Positions 1-6,967 of a stretch of DNA of 10,902 nt are shown one piece after another (the stretch's first letter is position 1; each line of letters begins with the position of its first letter). The notes under the pieces were generated by a model, which saw only the letters and a list, made by a program, of their open reading frames with translations, was not told the origin of the DNA and did not search any database. The DNA is taken from contig CALXRJ010000171.1 of assembly GCA_944390615.1 (NCBI GenBank), positions 1 to 10,902 on the forward strand, in the 5' to 3' direction. A program made the position numbers and the translations under genes. Origin of the DNA: an uncultured Clostridia bacterium. GTDB lineage: Bacteria > Bacillota > Clostridia > TANB77 > CAG-508.

Positions 1-2202
1 TAAACTATCAATCAAGCTCAATCTCATACATATATAGATTAAATCTTGATAACCTGTACTAAAATATCTTAATTCTTTATTGGATCCTTGTTCATTAATT
101 TCCACATTAAGATTTACATCTAAATTAACATCCATTTCTTTTCCATTTATCCATTTCAAATTTTTGATAAAACTTTCTTTCATGCCTTTTAAATAATGAG
201 ATGAAAATTGTTCTTTTGCGGTTTCTAGAAATTTTTTAGTTTTTTCAAGAATTGTACAGTTTTCTTGCATAGTTTGAATTTTTTGATCTAATTCTTCTAA
301 TTCATTTTCTAGGTCAAAAACTGTTTCTAAATTACTTTCTAATAAATCAATCTGATTTTTATTGTAATTTTTTTCATCATTTAGTCGATTTATTTCATTT
401 GTTAAATCTTTTATTTTTTCTTCTAGTTCGTTTTTGTCTATTTCTTGGCTATTTTCGTCTTTTTCTTGGCTTTCTAAATTTTGGATAGGATTTTCTTTTT
501 CATAATCTTCTTTTGCTTTTAATCTTACTTCATAATCTTGCTTTTGTCTCTCAAATTCATTTTTTTTCATTTTGATTTCTTGGGCATAATTTACATAGGA
601 ACTTGTTATTTCTGTAAAATATTTTAATAAATAATTTTTTATACTTTCTTCTAATTCTCCCAATTTTTTCATAATTGCATTTTGTTTTTCCAAAGTCATA
701 TCTATTGTATTTTTTAAGTCTTTATACTTTATGAATTTAGTTTTTATTTCTGTTAGTGTAATGACAGTGTCTAAATTTGGATCATTACTAGCATATTCTG
801 CTAAAAAATTTTCTACCCCTTTTTGTAAATGAGAAGCTTCTTCTGTTAAATTTTGTTGTAATGCTAATAATTCTTTTATCTCTTTTTCTTGATTGGAATA
901 TTGTTTTAATTTTTTATCCATAGCATGGTTCTTTAGGAAAAATAAAATAAGTCCTATTATTCCTATTAGAAAAGTAGGTAAATAGATGGGAAACATTTGC
1001 TGTGTAAAAGTAATGATTCCTACTATGATAAATAAAGCCGAACATAAACATAATAGCCATTTCATCTTTTTTTCTTTTTTTATTTGCGTTCTTAAACTTT
1101 CTTCTTCTTTTTTTAAATTAGAAATTTTTTCTTCCTGTAAGGCTAGTTTATTTTTTATTTCATGGATATTGTTATATTCTGAAATTTTTTGATTGATTTG
1201 TTCTTCTGAAATTTCTTTATTTTGAAATAGTTGTTTTAAATTTTCTATTTCAGGAACATTTTCTGTATCTTTTTCGTAATTTTTTATCTCTAGTTTATAT
1301 TTTTCTAGTAATAAACATTTTTCGATTAATGTTTCGATTTCTTCTTCTGTTGGTACTCCTTCTTTGAAAAATTTTTCATATTCTTGTAGTATTTTTTTGC
1401 TTTGTTCTACATTGTTTTGTAATATTTTATAGTTTTCTAATTTTGCTTTTTTAGTTTCTTCCTCTATTTTTAAAGTAAGTATTTTTTTCAGATTTTCTTG
1501 TTCTTGTTGTTTTTCTTTTAAAATTTGCTTTAAACTATCATTTTTGTCTATTCTTTCTTGCAGTGCTTTTTCATCAATTTTGCTTTGCTCTAATCTTTTT
1601 TCTAGTTTGGATTTTTCGAGGATTTTTTCATTAATTTCTCCTCTTCCTCCTGTTTTTTTGTAGTTTTTTATCGCTTCTTCTAATAGTTTTATCGCTTGTT
1701 CTGATGTGTTGATATCATTTTCATTTTCTAGAATATTTCCTAATTTGGCATTTATACTGTCATTCATAGAGGTTTCTATGTTTTGGCCAGAAATAAAAGT
1801 ACTTCTTTCATAAGCTTCTTTGTTTAGTTTGAATATTTCTTCTCCAATATTTTCTGTGTAATCGTCTGTTTCTAAATTGGTGGATAAATCATATAAGCGA
1901 AAGGTGTCATCTACTTCTTTTTTTTCAAAAAATCTTTCTATTTTGTATTTTTTATTGTGGATTTCAAATTCTATGCTTCCACCAAATGCGCCTCCTTGCC
2001 AAGGTTTGTATTTTTTTCGATCTAGTAACATTTTGGTGTTTTTTTTGGTTTCCATCCCATAAAACATGGCTTTTATAAAACTGGCAAATGTTGTTTTTCC
2101 AAAACCATTTTCTTCTTTTATGGTATTTAACCCATCTTGAAATTCATAATCAAAATTAGATAGTTTTCCAAAATTTTCTATGTGACATTTTAATAGTTTC
2201 AA
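1..2202 (-). CDS. YhaN-like (SbcC/Rad50-type) AAA ATPase with a transmembrane hairpin, C-terminus cut by window edge
   Basis: The reading frame is open without a stop over 734 codons and runs off the left edge. It is an SMC/Rad50-type ATPase. The N-terminal ATPase half starts KLLKCHIENFGKL and has a P-loop at residues 30-37 ending GFGKT (catalytic Lys36). A long Glu/Lys-rich coiled coil follows, interrupted at about residues 382-424 by two hydrophobic segments, and then a second coiled coil. Near the edge comes the ABC signature FSTGYQD (Ser715, Gly717). Walker B, D-loop and H-loop must lie outside, roughly 80 residues further. The start is TTG at 2202, eight bases after a perfect AGGAGG (plus-strand 2211-2216); the codon before it is the stop of the phosphoesterase gene. 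In Bacillus the YhaO/YhaN pair has this order, and I infer a membrane-held nuclease complex acting on DNA ends. No CxxC zinc hook is visible. Family assignment is firm; the exact role is not known. Confidence 0.88.
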   Translation of the reverse strand, partial: MKLLKCHIENFGKLSNFDYEFQDGLNTIKEENGFGKTTFASFIKAMFYGMETKKNTKMLLDRKKYKPWQGGAFGGSIEFEIHNKKYKIERFFEKKEVDDTFRLYDLSTNLETDDYTENIGEEIFKLNKEAYERSTFISGQNIETSMNDSINAKLGNILENENDINTSEQAIKLLEEAIKNYKKTGGRGEINEKILEKSKLEKRLEQSKIDEKALQERIDKNDSLKQILKEKQQEQENLKKILTLKIEEETKKAKLENYKILQNNVEQSKKILQEYEKFFKEGVPTEEEIETLIEKCLLLEKYKLEIKNYEKDTENVPEIENLKQLFQNKEISEEQINQKISEYNNIHEIKNKLALQEEKISNLKKEEESLRTQIKKEKKMKWLLCLCSALFIIVGIITFTQQMFPIYLPTFLIGIIGLILFFLKNHAMDKKLKQYSNQEKEIKELLALQQNLTEEASHLQKGVENFLAEYASNDPNLDTVITLTEIKTKFIKYKDLKNTIDMTLEKQNAIMKKLGELEESIKNYLLKYFTEITSSYVNYAQEIKMKKNEFERQKQDYEVRLKAKEDYEKENPIQNLESQEKDENSQEIDKNELEEKIKDLTNEINRLNDEKNYNKNQIDLLESNLETVFDLENELEELDQKIQTMQENCTILEKTKKFLETAKEQFSSHYLKGMKESFIKNLKWINGKEMDVNLDVNLNVEINEQGSNKELRYFSTGYQDLIYICMRLSLIDSL

Positions 2203-2216
2203 TTAATTTACCTCCT
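2203..2216 (-). promoter_or_regulatory. Ribosome binding site that fixes the TTG start of the YhaN-like gene
   Basis: On the minus strand a perfect AGGAGG (plus 2211-2216) lies within the last codons of the phosphoesterase gene. It is followed by eight bases including the TAA stop (2203-2205), and then TTG at 2202. Because an in-frame stop immediately precedes the TTG, no start further upstream is possible, and no ATG with a comparable site is seen nearby. Translation of the two genes is therefore probably coupled. Confidence 0.8.
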
Positions 2217-3291
2217 CTCCGGAAAGTGCTTTTATTCCTGTTGTTATGATTTTTCTTTGTTCTTCTTCTGATAAGTTTTGTTTTAAAACCAGTCTAATAA
2301 ATTCTCCTTTTAAAGAGGCATCATTTTCATAGGTCATATAGTCAATTTTTAAGGTTGTTTCATCATAAATCTTGGCAAAATAATAGTTGTTTTTGTATTT
2401 TTTTTCTAAATATTGGATATCTCTTTCTGAATCAATATCTACTTTGCCAGTTAATACAATTTTGATTAAAGCCTCTTGCTCTATGTTTTGTATTTTTTCA
2501 TCAATTTTATTTTCTGTATCTAAAGTTGTAAAAGTATCTGTTACATCTACTTTTATTTCGTATAATTTTCTGGTTGCAAAAGGGATAAAGGTAGAGGTTA
2601 TTTTTAGTTTTTCTTCGTCAATATCTAATAAGACAAATCCTTTTTCTCCACATTCATCAAAGCCTCTTCCTTCTAGGCATCCAGAGTAACAATATAGGCC
2701 TCTTCCATCTATTTTTTCTTGTTTGTATTTATGAATATGCCCTAATGCTAAATAGTCTATATTTTTGTTTTTTAAAGACTGGATATGGATGATTTCTGCT
2801 TTGTCTTTTTGATCATATTTTACTTCTTGCCCATGTAAAGTTACTATATTGATATCACTTTTATTTAACATTAAGGTATGATAGATTTCATAACTACTAA
2901 GTCCACCAAATTCAATTCCTGAGATGGTTATTTTTCCATATGTATAGGTAGTCCATTGTTTGTCATTAAATAATTTTAGATTGAATGGAATTTCATCTAA
3001 ATCTGTTAAAAAGTTGGCTTCATCATGATTTCCTTTTAAATAAAGGAAGTCTATTTGTGGATTTGACTGGATACTGTCTAATACAATGTTTTTGGCTTTT
3101 ACTGTTACATTTTTTTTATCAAATAGGTCTCCTGCAATTAGGATTATTTTTACATCATTTGTGCAAGCATATTTTATCATATTTTGATAGGTTATTAATA
3201 TTTCATCTCTTCTTTCTCTGGCTTTTTTGCTATCTAAATTAGATTGCATTTTAGAGTCAAGATGAAGATCACTACAGTGTATGATTTTCAT
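2203..3291 (-). CDS. YhaO-like SbcD/Mre11-type metallophosphoesterase (DNA exonuclease family)
   Basis: A 362-residue protein of the calcineurin-like phosphoesterase fold, Mre11/SbcD branch. The metal-binding motifs are all present in order: HCSDLH at residues 5-10 (Asp8, His10), GDLFD at 54-58, GNHDE at 87-91, TLHGQ at 151-155 and GHIHK at 184-188. The roughly 170 residues after the last motif fit the capping and partner-binding region of this family. By family knowledge it is a two-metal (often Mn) nuclease that works with the Rad50-like ATPase encoded next, so it probably processes DNA ends or hairpins. The frame can be extended to 3330, but the ATG at 3291 is the better start: an AAAGGA site lies at the right distance and the protein then begins MKIIHCSDLH, as family members do. 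It has its own candidate promoter just after the upstream terminator. Confidence 0.9.
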   Translation of the reverse strand: MKIIHCSDLHLDSKMQSNLDSKKARERRDEILITYQNMIKYACTNDVKIILIAGDLFDKKNVTVKAKNIVLDSIQSNPQIDFLYLKGNHDEANFLTDLDEIPFNLKLFNDKQWTTYTYGKITISGIEFGGLSSYEIYHTLMLNKSDINIVTLHGQEVKYDQKDKAEIIHIQSLKNKNIDYLALGHIHKYKQEKIDGRGLYCYSGCLEGRGFDECGEKGFVLLDIDEEKLKITSTFIPFATRKLYEIKVDVTDTFTTLDTENKIDEKIQNIEQEALIKIVLTGKVDIDSERDIQYLEKKYKNNYYFAKIYDETTLKIDYMTYENDASLKGEFIRLVLKQNLSEEEQRKIITTGIKALSGEEVN

Positions 3292-3369
3292 TTTTTTATC
3301 CTTTCTTGAAAAAACGTTTTTCTTTTCCAACTTTTTTAATTAGAAAAGAGATGCACCCATTTTTTCCAT

Positions 3370-3375
3370 ATTATA
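3370..3375 (-). promoter_or_regulatory. Candidate -10 box for the yhaO/yhaN-like unit
   Basis: The minus strand reads TATAAT exactly, about 80 bases before the ATG at 3291 and just after the terminator of the preceding block. The -35 region is poor: nothing resembling TTGACA occurs 16-18 bases upstream, where the bases belong to the terminator stem. The consensus -10 and the position support a promoter here, but the weak -35 lowers confidence. Confidence 0.4.
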
Positions 3376-3382
3376 CTAACAT

Positions 3383-3431
3383 AAAAAGTCGAATCTTGCA
3401 ATTACTTTTTTTCGCAATATTCGACTTTTTT
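3383..3431 (-). terminator. Stem-loop terminator, bidirectional in appearance
   Basis: A 12-bp perfect stem (3383-3394 with 3419-3430, AAAAAGTCGAAT against its complement) continues after one mismatch into a 4-bp TTGC/GCAA stem (3396-3399 with 3414-3417) with a 14-base loop. On the minus strand the GC part of the stem is followed by TTTTT, which suits termination of the block ending with the zinc-ribbon gene at 3474. On the plus strand it is followed by six T. It separates the EF-P block from the nuclease unit. Confidence 0.8.
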
Positions 3432-3473
3432 GTTATATAAAAATATGGTAATTCTGAAATACAAAATTAATTT

Positions 3474-3920
3474 CTAACATCCTCCACAGTTTGAACAATT
3501 GCCTCCACATCCCGAATCTTGCTCATCATCTGGATTTCCATTCCAATCTAATTCGATTAAATTGCCACATTCTGGGCATCTGATTTCATGAAACTCTTCA
3601 TCGATTTCGGCATCAAACTCATGGTTACAGTAAGGACAACTAATAGAAAAACTGTCGTCTTCTTCTTCATAAATGTCTTCATAAATCGTATCTATTTTTT
3701 CTCTTAATTCTTGCAATTTTATTTCTTCTTCTCTTTGCTTTTTGACAATTGCATTTAATTTTTCTTCTTTATAGTCTACTAGTTTTTCTACCTCTTCCAT
3801 CATGACATCTAGTAATTTGGATGTCCTTTCTTTGATATAAATTAAATCGTTTTGGTCTTTTATGTTTTGATTTACATCATTTAAAAAACTGTTCATTTCT
3901 TTTTTTAAGTGTTCTAACAT
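3474..3920 (-). CDS. Coiled-coil zinc-ribbon protein of unknown function, downstream of EF-P
   Basis: A 148-residue acidic protein. Residues 1 to about 88 are strongly charged and helical, probably a coiled coil. A zinc ribbon follows with CPYC (Cys95, Cys98) and CPEC (Cys115, Cys118), spaced as four ligands for one zinc. The last residues form a small Cys/Gly tail with Cys138, Cys142, Cys145 and Cys148, which could hold a second metal or be redox-active. The frame can be extended to a GTG at 3962 that overlaps the EF-P gene, but the ATG at 3920 is preferred. An AGAAAGG site lies eight bases before it, giving a 19-base gap after the EF-P stop. The architecture (helical N-terminus plus zinc ribbon) resembles clostridial proteins annotated CD1247-like, but I did not match it at the residue level. 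The function is unknown. Confidence 0.75.
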   Translation of the reverse strand: MLEHLKKEMNSFLNDVNQNIKDQNDLIYIKERTSKLLDVMMEEVEKLVDYKEEKLNAIVKKQREEEIKLQELREKIDTIYEDIYEEEDDSFSISCPYCNHEFDAEIDEEFHEIRCPECGNLIELDWNGNPDDEQDSGCGGNCSNCGGC

Positions 3921-3939
3921 GTAATCTGCCTTTCTTTTT

Positions 3940-4506
3940 TTAAATTCTTTCCATGTATTCACAGGTACGTGTATCGATTCTTAATACATCTCCAATATTT
4001 ACAAACATGGGAACTTGAAGTTCTAGTCCTGTTTCTAATGTTGCTGGTTTTCCTGAGGTGGTTGTTGTGTTTCCAGCAAATCCTGGTTCTGTGTAAGTAA
4101 CTTCTAGCTCAACAAAGATTGGTGGCTCTACTGCAAATACAGTTCCTTTGTAAGATAAGATTTTTACTTGCATGTTTTCTTTTAAATATTTTAAGCAATC
4201 TCCTAGTTGCTCTTTGTTTAATGGCATTTGATCATAAGTGTCATTATCCATAAAATAATATAGGTCTCCATCATTGTATAAATATTGCATTTCTTTTTTC
4301 TCGATTTCTGCTCCTGGATATTTGTCAGATGGATTGAATGTTTTTTCTAAAACTGCTCCTGTTATTACATTTTTTAATTTGGTTCTAACAAATGCTGATC
4401 CTTTTCCTGGTTTGACATGTTGAAATTCTACTACTCTATATACATTTCCTTCCATTTCAAATGTGGTTCCATTTCTAAAATCTCCTGCTGAATAAACTGC
4501 TGCCAT
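3940..4506 (-). CDS. efp: Translation elongation factor P
   Basis: A 188-residue protein of normal family length with three beta-barrel domains. EF-P binds the ribosome between the P and E sites and relieves stalling at consecutive prolines. The N-terminal domain has KPGKGSAF at residues 32-39, with Lys35 at the tip position that many bacteria modify. The C-terminal domain has KPATLETG followed by LELQVP and a later glycine, and matches the classical EF-P signature pattern. The stretch between TEPG and KPA reads FAGNTTTTSG, less typical than the usual KGDTATGGT-type loop. An AAAGGAG site nine bases before the ATG supports the start. It follows the Xaa-Pro peptidase gene by 30 bases, a neighbour order frequent in Firmicutes, so the two are probably co-transcribed. 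No modification enzyme for Lys35 is visible in the window. Confidence 0.97.
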   Translation of the reverse strand: MAAVYSAGDFRNGTTFEMEGNVYRVVEFQHVKPGKGSAFVRTKLKNVITGAVLEKTFNPSDKYPGAEIEKKEMQYLYNDGDLYYFMDNDTYDQMPLNKEQLGDCLKYLKENMQVKILSYKGTVFAVEPPIFVELEVTYTEPGFAGNTTTTSGKPATLETGLELQVPMFVNIGDVLRIDTRTCEYMERI

Positions 4507-4536
4507 ATAAATTTTCTCCTTTCAATTTCTTAAAAC

Positions 4537-5595
4537 TCAAATAATTATACACTCTTTATTTGATTCTGTCAAGGTCATAGCCCCTTTCTTTGTCACTAAA
4601 ATGGTATCTTCTATTCTGACTCCAAAATTGCCTGGGATATAAATTCCTGGTTCATTGGTGATTACCATGTTTTCTTTTAAAGAGCTATCATTTTTTAAAT
4701 GAATAATTGGATCTTCATGGATTGCCAAACCAACTCCATGACCTAATGCGTGGATTAGCGTCTCTCCCCTTGTATTAAAATCACTTTCTACACTTTTGGT
4801 TATGGATTTTATGTTGGCTCCATCTCTAATTTCATCTATCACTTTTTTTTGATTTTCTAGAACGAAATGATATATATTCTTTTGCTCTTCTGTTGGTTCT
4901 CCTATAAAAATGGTTCGTGTCATATCAGAGCAATAGCCATTTATTTTACACCCCATGTCTATTGTTATAATGTCTTTTGGTTTTATGGTTCTATCTGTTG
5001 GTACAGCATGAGGTTTGGATGAGTTTTCTCCAGATGCTACAATAGTATCAAATGCTTCTCCTTCTGCATGTTCTCTATAAAAGTCTTGTATTTTTCTGGC
5101 TATTTGCTTTTCTGTAAGACCTGGATGGATAAATTCTTTTAGCATATTAAAACATTCGTCTGTTATTTCACATGCTCTTTTGATATCTGCTATTTCTTCG
5201 TCATCTTTTATCATTCTTAAGTTGATTAAAATTTCTTCTGCTTCCACAAAATTGTTGATTTTAAATTTTCTGATATATTCTTTGTATTTACTATAGGTTA
5301 AATATCTTTCTTCAAAACCTACATTTTCGCAAAATAAAAAGAAGTTTTCATATTCATCTTTTCCTATATTTTTTTGGTCATCTACTACAATATCATCAAA
5401 TGGCGTGATAATACTAGATACATATTCCATATATCTCCCATCTGTTATAAAAATATTTTCTTTTCTGGTTATTAATAAAATTCCTTCTGCTTCTATTTTT
5501 GTTAAGTATCTGATATTAACAGGATTGGCTATTATCATGCCTTGTAAATTTAAACCACCCATTTTATTTCGAATTGCTTGCAATCTATCATTCAT
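4537..5595 (-). CDS. Xaa-Pro aminopeptidase / M24B metallopeptidase
   Basis: A 352-residue cytoplasmic enzyme that removes the N-terminal residue from peptides with proline in second position. Residues 1 to about 125 form the N-terminal creatinase-type domain and the rest the pita-bread catalytic domain. All five metal ligands are visible: Asp213 in TIDMG, Asp224 in CSDMTRT, His286 in LGHGVGL, Glu315 in NEPGIY and Glu329 in RIEDT. His196 in KPHAVP is the likely substrate-side histidine. Length and motifs fit the short Firmicute form (YqhT or YpdF type) rather than the longer PepP. The start ATG has a GGGGAG site six bases upstream that overlaps the region of the preceding gene's stop. Sitting directly before efp, it is part of a proline-linked pair often conserved in Firmicutes. 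Confidence 0.95.
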   Translation of the reverse strand: MNDRLQAIRNKMGGLNLQGMIIANPVNIRYLTKIEAEGILLITRKENIFITDGRYMEYVSSIITPFDDIVVDDQKNIGKDEYENFFLFCENVGFEERYLTYSKYKEYIRKFKINNFVEAEEILINLRMIKDDEEIADIKRACEITDECFNMLKEFIHPGLTEKQIARKIQDFYREHAEGEAFDTIVASGENSSKPHAVPTDRTIKPKDIITIDMGCKINGYCSDMTRTIFIGEPTEEQKNIYHFVLENQKKVIDEIRDGANIKSITKSVESDFNTRGETLIHALGHGVGLAIHEDPIIHLKNDSSLKENMVITNEPGIYIPGNFGVRIEDTILVTKKGAMTLTESNKECIII

Positions 5596-5607
5596 GTTCT
5601 ACTCCCC

Positions 5608-6366
5608 TTAATGATTTTTACTATATAAACCTAATGTAAAAATATTTAATAAAATATTTACAATTACCGTATATGGTACAAATATTACCATAAATGCTCC
5701 GATGGATATAAAAGGTCCAAAGGGTATATATTCATCAGTTTTTTTGATTTTTGTTACTAGTAAGAATATACTTAAAATAGCACCAATTAAAAAGGAGAGA
5801 AGGGATACTATAATGATATTGGTTAAACCAAAATATAACCCAAGTGCTCCCATTAGTTTTACATCACCTAGTCCCATGGCTTCTTTTCCATAAACAAGAC
5901 CACCCAGAAGTGTTATGCCTAAAAAAATGCCTCCACCTGCTAACATACCAAGTAACATATTAAGGGAAATGGCAACATTGGATATTCCATAAAGAAATAC
6001 AAATATTAAACCAATTTCAAACATGGTTAAATTTAATCGATTTGGTATGATTTGTAGTTTGTAATCAATTACCACTACACTTAATAACATTGGTGTTAAG
6101 ATTAAATATTTGATTAAATCGAGATTTTCCGTAAAAGTACTACCGATCCCATATCGATATAAAATACCAATATAAAGGATAGCTGTAATAATCATTAGAA
6201 TATAGTTTGGATTAAATTCTTTTTTATATTCCTTAAATAATTCTAGTGTAAAAACTTTTTTGTTTTCTGGAAGTCTTTTATTCATCCAATTGATGAATTC
6301 TCCTACAAATAGTCCCATAATGGCAACTATGATATAATATATAATATTTACGTCATTAAAATACAT
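5608..6366 (-). CDS. A24-family prepilin-type peptidase lacking the N-terminal cysteine motif
   Basis: A 252-residue integral membrane protein with about seven hydrophobic segments. The two catalytic aspartates of A24 aspartic peptidases are clear: Asp101 in VVIDYKLQIIPNRL and Asp168 in GLGDVKLMG. The N-terminus keeps the GxFxNxxxxRLP-like pattern (FVGEFINWMNKRLP, residues 20-33), but the following cytoplasmic loop has no cysteine pairs. The zinc-binding part linked to N-methylation in PilD-type enzymes is therefore absent or reduced. I choose the ATG at 6366: an AAGGGTG site precedes it and the overlap with the HAD gene is 11 bases. The frame is open to 6450, but that would add a 28-residue extension inside the HAD gene. 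No pilin or secretion genes are nearby, so the substrate is unknown; a broad leader-peptidase role is inferred. Confidence 0.88.
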   Translation of the reverse strand: MYFNDVNIIYYIIVAIMGLFVGEFINWMNKRLPENKKVFTLELFKEYKKEFNPNYILMIITAILYIGILYRYGIGSTFTENLDLIKYLILTPMLLSVVVIDYKLQIIPNRLNLTMFEIGLIFVFLYGISNVAISLNMLLGMLAGGGIFLGITLLGGLVYGKEAMGLGDVKLMGALGLYFGLTNIIIVSLLSFLIGAILSIFLLVTKIKKTDEYIPFGPFISIGAFMVIFVPYTVIVNILLNIFTLGLYSKNH

Positions 6367-6865
6367 TGATTTCACCCTTAACAATTTTTTTCTTAATTCG
6401 ATTTTCAATAGGTCTTTTCCATATGGTATACCAATAATCTTTTTCATCAATTGGATCTACCAAAATAGTAAACATATGGCACCTATTTCCTCCCAGAACA
6501 TCGGTAAATATTTGGTCTCCTACAACAGCTATATTTTCTGGCTTCATTTTTAATGTTTGTTGTATTTTTAAAAATTCTCCCTTTAGTGGTTTTTTGGCAA
6601 ATATTTTGTAGGGAACTTCTAATTTTTCTGCTATTGCTTTTACTTTTTTGGCTTGATTGGTATTGGATAAAATATACATCTTTATGCCTTGCCCCTGTAG
6701 TTGTCTTGACCATTCTACAATTTCTTCTGATAAATTTTTACTTCGATCAATTAAAGTATTATCCACATCCAAAATTAATGCTTTGATTTTATTTTTAATT
6801 AACATTCCGATGGTTATTTCTTGGACATTAGATAAATATAAATTTGGATATAATTTCATACGCAT
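6356..6865 (-). CDS. YqeG-type HAD-IIIA phosphatase
   Basis: A 169-residue single-domain HAD-superfamily phosphatase. Motif I is DVDNTL (Asp33 nucleophile, Asp35 general acid), motif II SNTN at 67-70, motif III the lysine in KKPLKG at about 91-96, and motif IV GDQIFTD with Asp117 and Asp122. The opening KLYPNLYLSNVQEIT is the typical start of YqeG-family proteins, whose substrate is not firmly known. The frame is open to 6934, but the extra residues would be encoded inside a palindromic structure. I take the ATG at 6865, five bases after an AGGGG site; a second ATG two codons later (6859) is a less likely alternative. The gene overlaps the prepilin-type peptidase by 11 bases, so the two are translationally coupled. 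YqeG next to a prepilin peptidase and an Xaa-Pro peptidase is an arrangement seen in Clostridia. Confidence 0.9.
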   Translation of the reverse strand: MRMKLYPNLYLSNVQEITIGMLIKNKIKALILDVDNTLIDRSKNLSEEIVEWSRQLQGQGIKMYILSNTNQAKKVKAIAEKLEVPYKIFAKKPLKGEFLKIQQTLKMKPENIAVVGDQIFTDVLGGNRCHMFTILVDPIDEKDYWYTIWKRPIENRIKKKIVKGEINVF

Positions 6866-6897
6866 CTTTTCCCCTTTTGCTATTCGAAGCCTTTGTA

Positions 6898-6957
6898 GAG
6901 TCATTGGGGCTAAATCTTTTTGGCGTAGCACCAAAAAGACTCAGAGCCCAATGGCTC
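6898..6957. repeat. 60-base two-tier imperfect palindrome between two genes
   Basis: An inner 9-bp perfect stem (6915-6923 with 6931-6939, TCTTTTTGG against its complement) carries a 7-base loop. An outer stem pairs 6898-6911 with 6945-6957, with one bulged G and one G-T pair. The tiers are separated by a small internal loop of 3 and 5 bases. Pairing may continue weakly to about 6893 and 6963. It fills most of the 102-base gap between the zinc peptidase and the HAD gene and is markedly more GC-rich than its surroundings. No T-run follows on either strand, so it is not a standard terminator. It may be a processing site, a stabilising hairpin, or a copy of a dispersed palindromic element. Confidence 0.7.
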
Positions 6958-6967
6958 CAACAGCTCT

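Noticed and set aside
986..2062. Short plus-strand open frames inside the YhaN-like gene
   Set aside because: They lie opposite a continuous 734-codon minus-strand frame with clear motifs, have no ribosome binding site of note and show low-complexity Phe/Ser/Ile-rich products.
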